Part shown: piece by piece, positions 46,318 through 57,841 of the stretch
Layout of the letters: the number at the start of each line of letters is the position of its first letter
Numbering within the stretch: position 1 is the stretch's first letter
DNA from: Pristionchus mayeri
Taxonomy: Eukaryota; Nematoda; Chromadorea; Rhabditida; Neodiplogasteridae
Assembly (NCBI GenBank): GCA_036245805.1
Contig: BTRK01000001.1
Coordinates: forward strand, 11,532,001-11,596,000
Reading direction: 5' to 3'
Length of the DNA: 64,000 bases
Program-made: the position numbers and the translations under genes
The notes under the pieces: model-generated
Seen by the model: only the letters and a program-made list of their open reading frames with translations
Told to the model about the DNA's origin: nothing
The model's database searches: none

Positions 46318-46421
46318 AACACCATATATGGTGTAACACCATATATACCATATATACCATATATCCTTTAACACCATATATATACTTTATATACTTTAAC
46401 ACAATATATACCATATATCCC
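46318..46421. repeat. ACCATATAT-type tandem repeat before THAP copy 4
   Basis: Imperfect repeats of ACCATATAT and TACTTTA units run up to the acceptor of the THAP exon. The array stands where THAP copy 1 has its leader. Confidence 0.75.
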
Positions 46422-46429
46422 AGAACCAG

Positions 46430-46938
46430 GTGCGGCGTTACAAGTGCATCGTCTGCCATCGAACTCGTGAACAATCGGAAATGCACGTATTCACCAAGAA
46501 CCCGAAGAGACGCATAGAATGGGTAAACGCAGTTCGTTCGACCCCTGAAGGAAGGAGATTGCTCATGGAACAACTGAGTGTATCAAATCCCATCCGACTG
46601 TGCACAAGCCATTTCGCCTCTTCCGACTACATGGCCAGTCCCGCTCATAGATACCTGCGATGTGATGCTGTTCCCTTCATCAAGGTAAACGAGAAAAAAG
46701 ATGTCCTTCTCATATTTTCAATATTTAATATTTTTTTAAAATTTTTCTAGTTGAAATATCCATTAGTATAGTTTCATGGACAAGAACATATGTTTAGGCT
46801 TTTCCTTATCAACCAAATAAAGTGGAAGATGTACTGCTTGGAATGCAGAGTGACGGTAATGAAGAAGAAGCAATGGAAATAAAAGATGAGCTGATCGAAG
46901 AATTTTCTGAAATTGAGGAAAAGGAGCCAACTGTTGAT
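46430..46938 (+). pseudogene. THAP-family copy 4, start and 3' end lost
   Basis: Exon 46430-46684 is a clean 85-codon THAP domain (CIVCHRTREQSEM, WVNAVRSTPEGRR, LCTSHF, DAVPFIK), following ACCAG. Copy 1 has ATGGTGCG at this point while this copy has only GTGCGG, so the initiator ATG is missing. Exon 46798-46938 is acidic (AMEIKDELIEEFSEIEEKEP). After its GT donor no further family exon appears; a possible solo LTR begins 138 bp later. Confidence 0.65.
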
Positions 46939-47076
46939 GTGAGTTTTTTATAAACTCTATGGAGATAGTAGTTATGATGTGGCGCATATATAATTTATTT
47001 AGTTTACTTGATCTTTGCATTTTTAAGGACTCACATATAGAACTATAATAGTATATTATGGTAGACAAACGAAGTT

Positions 47077-47444
47077 TGTTGACGTATAATATTTATTATG
47101 CTTCACTGCGAAAGAAATCACAATAGCTTTTGCGTCTCGAAAGCCAGCCCCTCTAAAGAAAACACACGGGCGAAGGAAGGAAGAGGAGGCCGAGGCTGAC
47201 CACCTCTCCTCTCGCCCGCGAGAGAGAGAAATGAGGGATTTTAATACACGTCATCACAACGATAATTAAATTATCCCTCTGCCTATAAATAGGCCGAGTT
47301 CCTCTTCTTCGCCATCATTTGCTCTTTAGAGCGAGCCCCAACAAAATACAAACGTGAGAACAAAACGGAGAATTCTCTTTATCGAGATTCGATCCTTATC
47401 TCCGGAATTTACCGGAATTTAACTAGATTAAATGAACGTCAACA
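47077..47444. mobile_element. Solo LTR candidate
   Basis: A 368-bp segment starting TGTTGACG and ending CGTCAACA, with a strong TATAAATAG box near 47285, as in retrotransposon promoters. No matching target duplication was found, and it is unlike the 37267 LTR family. Tentative. Confidence 0.5.
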
Positions 47445-47578
47445 ATCTCACAAGAAGAAAACTTCAATGGCTGTATAATTAATACAAATCAAGAAGACAA
47501 CATGATAAAAACAATAGAGAGATTCGGTCATAATTTATGAAGGGGATTCCAGGAGAGCGTTGAATGAATCTCGTCGGT

Positions 47579-50500
47579 TCAATTTTCATCCAGTTTGTGT
47601 AGGGTGAAATCGTGTCCATTGCACTGAAATATGTTGACCGATCGGGATGAAAAACCAGAAAATAACAATATTCGTCAAGGCTAAAAGTACCTTCTTGTCG
47701 TACTTCGTCTGATATTCAGTATTGAATTTCATTCCGCACGAACAAAGAAGGTATATTCCATTCTGATGATGAACAAGTTATTCATTTTAATGTTCATTTT
47801 TATTTAAAAATCAATTGTTTTCAAAATCCAACCGCATTCAGTGTCGTTTTGTGATGTCTTTTGAGATGCTCAGTATATCCACGTGGCGTCTTGGGGTGCA
47901 TCTGAATTATAATCGATTGTATTTCCAATTTCGGAGCTGTGGAAAAATATCATGCCTTTCACGAGAAAATCGAGCTAAAACCGCAATTCTAGGGAATGGA
48001 GGGGGAATCGTAAAATGAGTTCTCACCGGTTTCGGCCGTCATAAGGCATGTCTAACATATCCCCAATGTATAATTATGCAGATTTCATTTTGGACCTCTC
48101 TACGCCGAGCAAAATTGACCTCTGAGTAACCCCCACTCATTTTTCGAGCTCTATCGATCTATATGTTTCATTTTCTCTGAATCTCACTTTTAACCACAGC
48201 ATATTGTAGGTCAGTTTTCTAAAAAGTGTAGGTAAACGAGCAGCTGAATTTTCCACATATTGTAGAATTTTCTCTCGGCTATCGAATGAGTGCTCTGCGC
48301 CGAAAATAGCGGGGGGACAGTTAGAATTAAGGTCATTTTACGAGCCTTGATCATTTGAAGTTATTTTTTAACAGGAAGATTGGATGAGCCTCGATCATTC
48401 CTGGCTGAACGAGCAATGAGAGCGGACTGCAGAGCAATTTCTGACGAAGAAAAATAACTTCAAATGATCAAGGCTCGTAAAATGACCTTAACTCTAACTG
48501 TCGCTATTTTCGGCACAGACCACTCTTTCGATAGCCCAGAGAAAATTGTACAATATGTGAAAAATTCAGCTGCTCGTTTACTTTTGAACTTTTGAGAAAA
48601 CTGGCCTACAATATACTGTGGTTAAAAGTGAGATTCAGACAAAATGAAACTTATAGATCGATAGTGCTCTAAAAATAAGTGGGGGTCACTCAGAGGTCAA
48701 TTTTGCTCTATCTTTCACTGTTATCGGGATACGAGCTCTCAAAGTGAGAGATGCCGAGATGAAGCCCGGCGTAGAGAGGTCCGAAATGAAGTCTGCATAA
48801 TTATAAGGAATATTTCAGGCATGCCTTACAATTAGGATGGCCGAAACCGGTGAGAACTCATTTTACGATTCCCCATCCATTCCCAGAATCAGCTCGATTC
48901 TCTCGTGAGAAGAGTGATATCCAATAAAATATTTCTTTGTTGTTATCGTAGAAATGAAAATTCCAAACGTAGACACTTTTTTCATAAAGAATTTTCTACT
49001 CAGATCACCTGACACAGGACGCACTGAGGAGTAGTCACCTCATCCACTTTGTGAAGGGTGAATTCGTGTCCAGTGCACTAAATTATATTATATGCTAATC
49101 AGAAATACGTTATATAATTGAAATTCAAGGGAAATGAACCTTCTCATCATGCTGATACTTCCCAGAGTAAATTCTGGTTCCACACGAACAGAGAATGTAT
49201 ATACCACTCTAAACAATAATGGATCTTAATCAAAAAAGGTATTGCAAATAACAAACCGCCACTAAAGTAGTTTTGTGATGTTTAGTGAGATGCTTAATAT
49301 ATGCATATTCCGTCTTGGGATGCTTCTGATATAAAATTCCATATTTAAAAATACAAAGGTATTGGGTTGTAACATAAGTTTTGTCGCATTTCGGAGGTTC
49401 GCAATATGTTCATGAATGATTCTTCTTCCCGTTGCCTGACCTCCTAGTATATGTTTGGGGTGTGCATGCACATTCAAACTATAGGGTTTAGCTGAACTGT
49501 CCATGCCGTCTATGTAAAAAAGATAAATATGAACTGATTTAAATTTGGTGCACATTTTATTTATTTGTTTGATCGGGTGCTAGCTCGCAGAGACGAAAAA
49601 TTAACCAAGCTCCTACAGCATGTTGATATGCCCCGTGAAAGCTCTTTCAAAATATGTGTCAGATATGGTGCCATATTGAGCGGAACGAAAGATATGGTTC
49701 ACTGAATCTAAGGTTAGCCGCTGATTCGTAGCCGACTTGACCAACTCTCCTGAATCCAGAATTACAACAACAGTGACTAGCATAAGAGCGTTCCAATTAG
49801 CGCTCATGGGGGTCTAATTTATCGTTAAACATGTGAGGCAGATAATACTCTACTTGCGGGAAATTTGAAATTTTCATTAATACAATTCTCGAACAATTTT
49901 GCCAAAAATGGAAGTTTAGGTGTTTCGAATTCAAGATTGTCATTCAAAAGATATCGTTTTGGAAAATTATCACAAATAGATAATGGTAACGGAAGGGTTT
50001 GTGGTTCCGATGGACACAATAAATCAGATATTGAACACAAAGTGCAAATTTCCGTAGTTTCATTCACATACCATAGTTCTGCATGGAGCCACTTCTCTGA
50101 ACAGAACCCAATCGACCCCAAACTTTAACTGTATACAGATCACTTTGGGTGATTTATATTCCACAACTATTTGGATCTCGATATCTATTGTGAAGAAAAT
50201 TCGGCTTGCAAAAGTTTTCCCGACCGTGAACTCCCATCGATATTATACAAACTCGTCTAAATTTCTAGAACACTTTCCGTTTGTCGTTATCCGTGAGTGG
50301 TTAAAACTTATGCCCATATAAAGTATATTACGCATGTCGCACTAAATCGACATAATTCCTCCTTTTCAAGAAGACCTGGTGTGTGAAAATGATTTGAAAT
50401 CCTGATCTCACTACAAATTTATCTGGTACTGTGCCTCACGAACTCTCTTGACAGGACTGAAGTAAAGTGCGTAAGAAAGGGTACGAAGACCCTCACTGAT

Positions 50501-53027
50501 TATGAATAACGAAATTGAGATTAAATTAATTCGAAGAATTTTTGAGGTTAAAATGCATAAGAGATTGGACGCGACAAAACTTATGTTACAACCTGATACA
50601 TTGTAAAGAGAAGGCCGTACAAAGGAAGATTTTCTGTAGAATGAACAAAAGAATTATTCAAAACTTAATTCGATTCTATCCAGCAACTAACCTCGCACAG
50701 GACACACTGGGGAATCACCTGATAAATGTTAATTTTAATTAAAAACGTGTGACTAGTTGAACATATTTTAAATAACATTCTCGGGACTTTCCTAGCTCCG
50801 CGCCAGGCACCGCCCCCTTGGTCCCGCCCACAAGGGGGCGGGAGGGGTGGAGCCAGGCTGCACCCCGAAAGGGGTGGAGTCTGGCTCTCTCCAAAAATTT
50901 GCCGAGAGGGTTCCACATCGAACTTAGGAACGTGATGTTCCAAGAAAGTGAGGAGAAGCGAGATAAGGTCAGCCGCGCGCACTCTCTAGTCGCGCCGGGT
51001 CAGAGAGCGCTGGGAGGAACGAGAGAGGGAGAGAGGGGAGTGTTCTCCTCTCAGGTAGGGGAGGGAGGGGCGCGCAAGGGGGGGGCGAGAGGCGGGTCAG
51101 AGATCGCGAAGGGAGGGAAGGGGGGGGAGCCTGGCGCGGAAATAGGAAAGTGCCACATTCTCAAACAGTACACATGACACAGAGACGACAACTTAGAAAA
51201 TAAAAATTGAGACTAAAATTACCGCTGGATTACTCAATCTCCGAATTGGTCCTCCTTTGAAGATCACTGTCAAATTGGCAATTTCGCACTAAAAAGGATA
51301 GTTTTCCGAATAGATCGTAATTACAAGCTAATTTTCATCTACTTACCGTTTCACTGTGCCACCACGAGTACGATTCATTGCCACAATCACAAAGGAGGAG
51401 ACATCCAGCCTACAGAGAAATGATAGTAACAAACGAACAAATTGTGAACGTGGCTTGCCATCAAGAACTTTCTCACCAGAGTGGGAGTTGTGGAGTGCTT
51501 GATTCTGAGGTGATTCATCCATGCCTTCACTGATCTTGATCGATACTTAAAATAATTTTTCAAGGACTGATTATCTAATGGACGATGAACTGACATCACA
51601 CTCAGGACACTTCAATTCATTCTTCTCAGTATCACTTTCCGTCGAATTTTCGTTGTTCTTCATCACAGATTTCGGCTTAGCTGTGGAAGCCATTATCTTC
51701 AGAGGAACTACCTGAAACTTGTTTTGAGCAATTTCTACGACACGTTCACGCAACGACCAACCTCGTCTCTACTCTCCACTGTTTCCGATCTTCCTTTTTT
51801 CACAGTTGGTTCTACTTCCCCATCCGATTCCTCTCCAGCCTCGGTGTATTTCACCTTGATAGAGGTGTTTCTAGAAGATCTTCTCATTTTCTTCCCTTCT
51901 ACAGTCTCGGAAGAGTCCTGCAACAATAAAGTTATTATTATTGAGATGAATTTCCGCATTGTGAATGTACAAATATGTTATAGAAAGGACAAACATTCGG
52001 AATATTAGAGGGGTTATCGATCCTTTCTTCATTCTCTGCTCCATTGTCGATCATATCACCCATTGAATCCAGACCTCCGATATCGTTATCCTGAATGACG
52101 ATCTCTGCCATAAATTTTAAAAGAATGAAAAAAATCAAAATATTAAATTAAATATTTTACAACGTTGCCCTGAACGATCTCCATGTAATGTATTTTAAAA
52201 AATCTAAATGGCAATAATATTAATTAGCAAACATTATCTTCATTCAGCATCGGCTCGTCCTTAAATTCATCCACAAAATTCAGGCCGAATATCTGAAAGA
52301 ACTCTTCAAAATATAATGTATAGTAAACCACATACCTCATCATTAACCGGCAAGTGTAAATCGACAAGTTCTTCTTTTGGTTCCATCTGAAATAGAAGAT
52401 GTTAATCGTTTCTTTATATCAGAGATAATTGGAACATTCCTTTTTGAATTATATTAGAAGAACTAACCAAATCATCATTTAGTATTTGCACCTTGATCTC
52501 ATCTCCAATGAGATTAAGACCGAATTGCTCAAAGAATGTTGCGCAACCAAAATTCCGAATAAATATTTACCTGATCATCATCTGATAAAGATAAAGGCAC
52601 ATCGATCGGTTCTTCTTTAAGTTCCAACTCAGATGGTTCTTCCTTGAGTACCTTAACGAATTGTGCATTATTTTTAACTTAAGAAATCATCGAACAAACT
52701 AAGCTAACATTTATTTAAGACACGGGAAGAACACATGCTAATTTTCCTCGCTCGGAATAGCAATTTTAGTAAAAAAAGTATTAGATAAATTACACAAATT
52801 TCGTTATAGATAAATATTTGCATTCTGATGTGCACATAATTGAATTGACTAAAGTAGACATGAATCCGATTCCATATTATATCTATGTGTAAGCTAATGT
52901 AATAATGTCTTTCTACAAATACTCGAGGATAAAAAGAAACCTCATTGTCAGAGGGCATCGATTGGAAGTCGTCCAATGGCTCTTCCTTCGGTTCTTGCTT
53001 AAGAAAAATCGAATGACCTGTCGACAT
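47579..53027 (-). CDS. Multi-zinc-finger protein gene K, apparently intact
   Basis: Minus-strand exons in order: 52941-53027, 52571-52651, 52468-52527, 52336-52386, 52233-52292, 51995-52102, 51762-51917, 51595-51711, 51477-51545, 51347-51409, 51223-51288, 50692-50718, 49257-49325, 49140-49208, 49009-49077, 47833-47901, 47691-47762, 47579-47623. All are phase 0 and stop-free; about 445 residues. Start MSTGHSIFLKQEPKEEPLDD; acidic half with LKEEPIDV, MEPKEELVD and FKDEPM; a lysine/serine exon (TVKKGRSETVES); then CPECD with H-x4-H, LCDCGNESYSWWH, PQCVLCE with ...HLTKHH, CSCGTRIYS, a second pair, and FTLHKLDEN-stop. Same order as gene A. The exon 2 acceptor was chosen because it keeps frame. Introns hold a foldback element, a mariner-like element and a hAT-like MITE. 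Confidence 0.85.
47945..48925. repeat. Long palindrome, arms about 430 bp, in an intron of gene K
   Basis: Left arm about 47945-48373 and right arm about 48445-48925 mirror each other (GAAGTTATTTTT / AAAAATAACTTC next to a loop of about 80 bp; TCACGAGAAAATCGAGC at the outer end). Arms differ by scattered substitutions. No target duplication identified. Confidence 0.8.
49362..50596. mobile_element. Mariner-like element, relative of 4476-5709
   Basis: 1,235 bp, ends TTGGGTTGTAACATAAG and ...TTATGTTACAACCTGA, TA on both sides (49360-49361, 50597-50598). Interior aligns with 4476-5709 through most of its length, in the same orientation. Intronic in gene K. Confidence 0.8.
50783..51154. mobile_element. 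hAT-like MITE with 8-bp target duplication
   Basis: Inverted ends GGGACTTTCCTAGCTCCGCG and GGCACTTTCCTATTTCCGCG, flanked by the direct repeat ACATTCTC (50775-50782 and 51155-51162). Eight-base duplications are typical of hAT elements. The 372-bp interior is GC- and purine-rich with no gene; the open frame through it is low-complexity. Intronic in gene K. Confidence 0.85.
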
Positions 53028-53093
53028 AACTTAAATGTTTGATTTGATGATATAATTTACACAGCGAACGAAAGAAAACGATACAAAATAACT

Positions 53094-53165
53094 GATCCGG
53101 AATTATACCAGAATAGTTCTTTGAATTTCATTAGTATCAAACACTTCAAGGTGTTTATCATTCAA
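53094..53165 (-). promoter_or_regulatory. Conserved intergenic block upstream of gene K
   Basis: On the minus strand, ACACCTTGAAGTGTTTGATA ... CTGGTATAATTCCGGATCAG, ending about 65 bp before the ATG at 53027. It is the most diverged copy of the block; the AATTCCGGAT core is kept. Confidence 0.4.
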
Positions 53166-53254
53166 TATAACAGAGTCAAGAGAACAATAAGATAAAAAAA
53201 GGAGGCAATTTTGATGAACAGTAATTAGAAATAAATCGAGTCGAATGTATTCAC

Positions 53255-54640
53255 TCAATCCTCGTCCAGTTTGTGCAGAGTGAAGTGGCGTTCAGTGCAC
53301 TGAATTGTATCATCTTAGATTAGGTAGACTTGAATAATACAAAATACCTTCTTGCCGTGATTCGAGTGTCTATTCGAGGTGCATCTGAATCCACAGCCGC
53401 ACATCAGGAAGATTCTATTCTGAATGTGAACATATTGCACATAAAACGTATTTCTGACCAACCTCTTTTAGAGTAGATTTGTGGTGTATAGCGAGATGCA
53501 GAGTATATCCAGCCACCGACTTAGGATGAATCTGATATCCAATATTAATCAAAAATACATATTTAAAAAGAGTAACCGGGCTCAAATATCATGGTGAACA
53601 TGAAACATTACTTTCTTGACAGCCTAATAGTAGATCGGTGTGTTAAAATGCGAATGGGTGATGCTCTATTGAAAGATAGAGCAAAGCTAAATCAAAATTG
53701 ATATGCTTTAATCGACCCTACTCAGTCACTCACCTCGCATAGGATGCACTGAGGAGTAATCTAGAAAAAAATTTAAATTTTAAGGTTCATTTTAATTGAC
53801 TTCTTAAAAATCTAATCTGACAATACTCTTCAAATAGTAATGGTTCAAAGGTTCCGAGCCGAATTCTTCGAAAGCAACGTTATTCTCATTGCAAAACTAA
53901 CCGCTGGATCAGTCACTCTCCGAATTGGTCCTCCATTGAAGATTACAGTCAAATTGGCGATATTGCACTAAATAGTCAATTGTTATTCCGGAAATCATAA
54001 TCGAATTCAAGATAAAGTTGCCACGCAATCAAATTCGGTCTAATTATTACCTTTTTGCTATGCATCCTCTAGAGAACGATTCATGCCCACAATCGTAGAG
54101 AAGGATATATCCGGCCTGTGAAAAAGGGCATTTAATAATATACATTACTATAAGAAAGAATATTGACAAAGAAACCCTCACTAGTGCGGGAGTAGTAGAA
54201 TGCACACGTTTGAGATGTGATTCCCACCCAGATACTGATCTGGATCGATACTGTAATAAATTAAATAATATTTTAAAAATAATAAAAGATGTGAATTGTT
54301 AGAAATTTAATTATTCTAAATGAGATAAACTGACTTCGCACTCGGGGCACTTCAATTCGTTTTTCTATGTTTCACATTCTGTAGAATGTTCGTTGTCCTT
54401 CATCACAGATTTCGAATTAGATGGAACTTTTGAGGGCGACTTTGTCTTACATGGATTGACCTGAGTCTTAAGATTGAAATGTGACTAATTTGAAAGCAAA
54501 AAATAAGTTCGTAAATGTTTCATGCATGAGATGATAGATCCACACCTTGCACCTCTCCACTGAATCAGATTTTCCTTTCTTCACAGTTGGACCCACTTCT
54601 CCATCTGATTCCTCTTCAGACTCTGTATATTTAACATTCG
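53255..54640 (-). pseudogene. Multi-zinc-finger gene J, nonsense and frameshift
   Basis: Minus-strand exons: about 54546-54640 (TESEEESDGEVGPTVKKGK), 54335-54460, 54182-54250, 54051-54115, 53902-53967, 53734-53760, 53463-53531, 53348-53419, 53255-53299. In 54335-54460, codon 32 is TAG (54365-54367) where paralogues have GAG. Exon 54051-54115 is 65 nt instead of 63, shifting frame, and its first module Cys is Tyr (LYDCGHESF). Later exons stay open (TPQCILCE, HLAIHH, CGCGFRCTSN) and end ERHFTLHKLDED-stop. No N-terminal KEEP exons were found. Confidence 0.75.
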
Positions 54641-54725
54641 GCCAAAGGCAGAAATTGCAACTTCGCTTAATAAGTTTAAATAAAAATTCATCCACGAAAC
54701 ACGACAGAAAGAGGAAAAAACAGAC

Positions 54726-54835
54726 CGGCACAGTAGTACTCCCGTCTCTCCACTAATATCAGACGATTCGGCAATGGCCACATCGAGAGATTTGACGCAG
54801 GAAATATCTTGATCTCCGAAAGTAGAGTCTGTCAT
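54726..54835 (-). CDS. ETGV-type first exon, third copy
   Basis: MTDSTFGDQDISCVKSLD ... ETGVLLC, ending in phase 2 before GTCTG, 110 nt as at 11951. Upstream of the decayed gene J but not phase-compatible with its exons; no coiled-coil second exon was found. Confidence 0.5.
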
Positions 54836-55516
54836 ATCTAAAACAGAGAAAAAGAGTAAACATTATAATTAGAGCACGCAAAAAATACTCTTTACGGTAA
54901 GAAATGAAAGAAAAGCAAAAGAGCGAAAATAAGACGCGAACACTACAGACTATAAACTACAGACTGATAGAATAAATCGTTCCGCTTGTGTTGTCCAATC
55001 ACACAGATCCTGCATCCTGCACTCGGCACCATACCTCGGACAACGCATTCTGTTCTCACAGTACACGACTGTCTATCGAGGATTAATGATACCGTAATAT
55101 TTCGCGCCTGTTTGAGTACACCACGTTGTATTCTTACAAGTAATATTTTAAAGATTTTTCTTGCTTTTTTGGCCTTTTTTCTTGCGTGTTTTGGCCTAAT
55201 TAGACGCTAAAGATGATCGCGAATCTGTGAATTGAGATGAATAATTTTTATCTAGCTTACCATTTTTAATTTGTGTACAAAGTGTAGAAATCGCGAACAA
55301 GTGAGTAAAAATATATTCATCTGGAATTAAACCAGGTTTCTTGACACTTCACAAATCTCACAAGAACTTTAACTTCTTTATGCTTTGAGGGTTGGGAAAA
55401 ACGATATGTAAAAATAAACAGGGTTGAAATTGGAAACAACATGCATTAATTTGAGAAGAAAGAATGCTTAGATTGGATGGAACCGATTCCAAGAGCGCCT
55501 CAAAATAGACGTGAAC
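54836..55516. other. Spacer between gene L and the ETGV exon
   Basis: Contains the family block on the minus strand at 55318-55385 (GCATAAAGAAGTTAAAG ... CTGGTTTAATTCCAGATG). Otherwise AT-rich without a recognised gene. Confidence 0.45.
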
Positions 55517-55574
55517 TTAATCCTCGTCCAGACTGTGAAGGGTGAACTCTTGACCGGAGTACTAGATCATGTTG

Positions 55575-55773
55575 AAATTGTTTTACCCCCCCCCCCCCAT
55601 CTATTATTACCAAATGGCTTGATCTCTGATCCCTTCCCCTCCCCATACCCTTGCTGCCTAGCAACCTTCAACCGATTCGATCCAATCGACGGACATCCGC
55701 TTCTTGTAAACCCTCTCGCTATTTTTGTAATCTCACCTAACGGAATAAATGAATGAATGAATGAATGAATGAA
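55575..55773. mobile_element. Probable non-LTR retrotransposon 3' tail
   Basis: A poly-C run (about 55586-55598), about 130 bp of pyrimidine-rich sequence, then a tandem ATGA array (55747-55773). A short 3' segment ending in a 4-bp tandem array is typical of CR1/L2-type LINEs or dependent SINEs. It sits in the last intron of the decayed gene L. Confidence 0.55.
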
Positions 55774-56127
55774 ATGGTGGAATATGCTGATCAGAACAAA
55801 ATAATATTCGTCAAAGCCAAAAATACCTTCTTGTCGTGCTTCGTCAGATCATATTCAGAATTAAATTTCATTACACACGAACAAGCCAGATAGATTCCAG
55901 TCTGATGATAATAATATTACTCTTCTAAAATTCTCAAACCAACAGCATTCAGTGTCGTTTTGTGATGTCTCCTGAGATGAACGGTATATCCACGTGGCGT
56001 CTGGGGTTGCATCTGACATAAAAAATTACTATATTTCTGCATGCAAAGCTGAGGAAAAAATAATAATCAAATCACTATATACTTTGTAATCGTAGGAATT
56101 AAAATTCCAAATGGACACATACCCTTT

Positions 56128-57036
56128 TCAATAGTTATTCCTACTCAACTCAGTCTCCTGGACCGAGTGATACATTCCAGAATGGTATTCCTCAACCATA
56201 TCTGTGACCTCGATTTTCTCCATCGAGTGGAGCTGAGCCTGCGGCCTCTTGGTTAGCAGCGCGAAGAAGAACTGCATTAGGTCCTTGCCCAGCACGTTCG
56301 TATCTTCTGTGATGTATACTTCTCCGAAAGCGGTGACACCATTCATCTCCAAATACAAATCACATTTTCCTGTCACTCGGAAGAGTGATCCATTTGGGCA
56401 CTCGGGCGAAATATCAGTACACTTTGCTCTCGGTGCACCGATCAACCCACATGTGCTCTCTGAGATAAACGTGAGGTCAGATGCTGAGTCTAAACTCATT
56501 TTCAGATCCGCCCCATTCACATTCATCGAAACATCGAACTCTCCAGAGTTCCCTGATTGCTCGCTTTTGATTTGCTTGAACTTCGGGTTCCTCCTCCCTC
56601 TGTTCTCGCACCGGAACATCTTCCTCAGATGGTCCGTGTTGACGCCATGGTGACAGGTCACACATGGACACCTCTCTGCATCGTGATCTAGGCCGTATCT
56701 TCCACACTCGCCACTTTCCGGCTCGTGCGAAACACTCTGATCTCGGGGGGAACGGGTCTTCTCCTCCCCCTGTCGCATCGCATTCACTTGCGATCGACTC
56801 GGGCCAGTCACGGTCTGGGGGTCTTCACTCTTGAGTACCTTCTCGCGAGTGGGTCGGCTCATCCCTTTTTCCATTCCCCTCTGGGTGTCGTTCCCTTTCT
56901 GATCTCTCGGTATCCTCAACTCACCCTGCTGTGCTGTCGTCATTTGTTGCATCAACATCAGTGTGGATGCAATTCTTGCACTCAACTCCACCACTGTAGA
57001 AAACATTATGACGTAATTCGTTTGGTCACTCGACAA
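56128..57036 (-). CDS. Gag-protease fragment of the LTR retrotransposon
   Basis: A 302-codon frame. Residues about 110-130 hold a CCHC-like knuckle region (CGRYGLDHDAERCPC). From about 165 there is a retropepsin-like domain with SLDSASDLTFIS: the usual DTG/DSG active site reads DSA here, so activity is doubtful. The C-terminal GKDLMQFFFALL is where gypsy-type polyproteins continue into polymerase, but this frame stops. Reading frame otherwise open. Confidence 0.65.
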   Translation of the reverse strand: MSSDQTNYVIMFSTVVELSARIASTLMLMQQMTTAQQGELRIPRDQKGNDTQRGMEKGMSRPTREKVLKSEDPQTVTGPSRSQVNAMRQGEEKTRSPRDQSVSHEPESGECGRYGLDHDAERCPCVTCHHGVNTDHLRKMFRCENRGRRNPKFKQIKSEQSGNSGEFDVSMNVNGADLKMSLDSASDLTFISESTCGLIGAPRAKCTDISPECPNGSLFRVTGKCDLYLEMNGVTAFGEVYITEDTNVLGKDLMQFFFALLTKRPQAQLHSMEKIEVTDMVEEYHSGMYHSVQETELSRNNY

Positions 57037-57707
57037 GTTCTCTGCCCAAAATCAGAATTTTGGCTTCGTGTACACAAAACGAAATCAGCAACTGAATTTA
57101 ACTTGTTACACAGTGTTCTCAGCCCAAAATAAAAATTTTGGCAGCACTTCGTTTGCACGTGACACAAATACTAGTAACACCCCTTACTGAGCCACTCAGC
57201 AGGAAAACCAGCCGTTGCCAGACCGACTCCACTAGTTGCCACAACTAGCACGTAACTGCCACAGTCACGCTTACACACTGCTGCCACATACAGTGCACGA
57301 AAAACCACCATTTATGGCACAAGAAAGAAAACAAGAAAAACAAGAAAAGTAATGTAAATCACTTACCTGAGTCCGAGCTACTTCTGATCGCCAATATTGT
57401 GTATCTTCTTGTGCTTGTTGTGCGTATGGCCGTTGAGTTGTTGTAGCAGTTTATCGGTAGCGAAATAAAGAAGAGAGAAGCGTAGTTACTAGAAGGGGAA
57501 CAAGGGGAGAGAGCGACTTGCTCTCAGGATGGGAAGGGAGGCAAGAAGGGAAGAGGGTGAGAGGGGGGCGGAGTTACGTGCGCGCGCCTCTCGTAAACAG
57601 TAAACAACTTGTGATCAGACTAGAGAGAGATGGGAATGGACTCTAATCCGGGGGCGCATACGGCGTGTCACACTTATTACTTATTGTGTTTACGTTAGTA
57701 TACAACA
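56128..57707 (-). mobile_element. Truncated LTR retrotransposon (5' LTR plus gag-pro)
   Basis: The 5' LTR is 57398-57707 on the minus strand (TGTTGTATACTAACG ... AGATACACA), followed by TTGGCGATCAGAAG, a candidate primer-binding site beginning TGG. A gag-protease frame follows. The element stops near 56128, where host intron sequence resumes; there is no reverse transcriptase and no 3' LTR. It replaces an exon of gene L. Confidence 0.75.
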
Positions 57708-57841
57708 CTAATCGTCGAGATTCAAGGCTAAAATACCTTCGTATCGTGTTTCTCATTATCAGAGTTGTATCTCATACCACACGAACAAGTCAAGTAGATT
57801 CCACTCTGATGATAAATAAGTTGCAAATAAAAACAATTTAA

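Noticed and set aside
50818..51177. A 119-codon frame rich in Gly, Arg and Glu.
   Set aside because: Low-complexity frame across the purine-rich hAT-like MITE; no splice context or homology.
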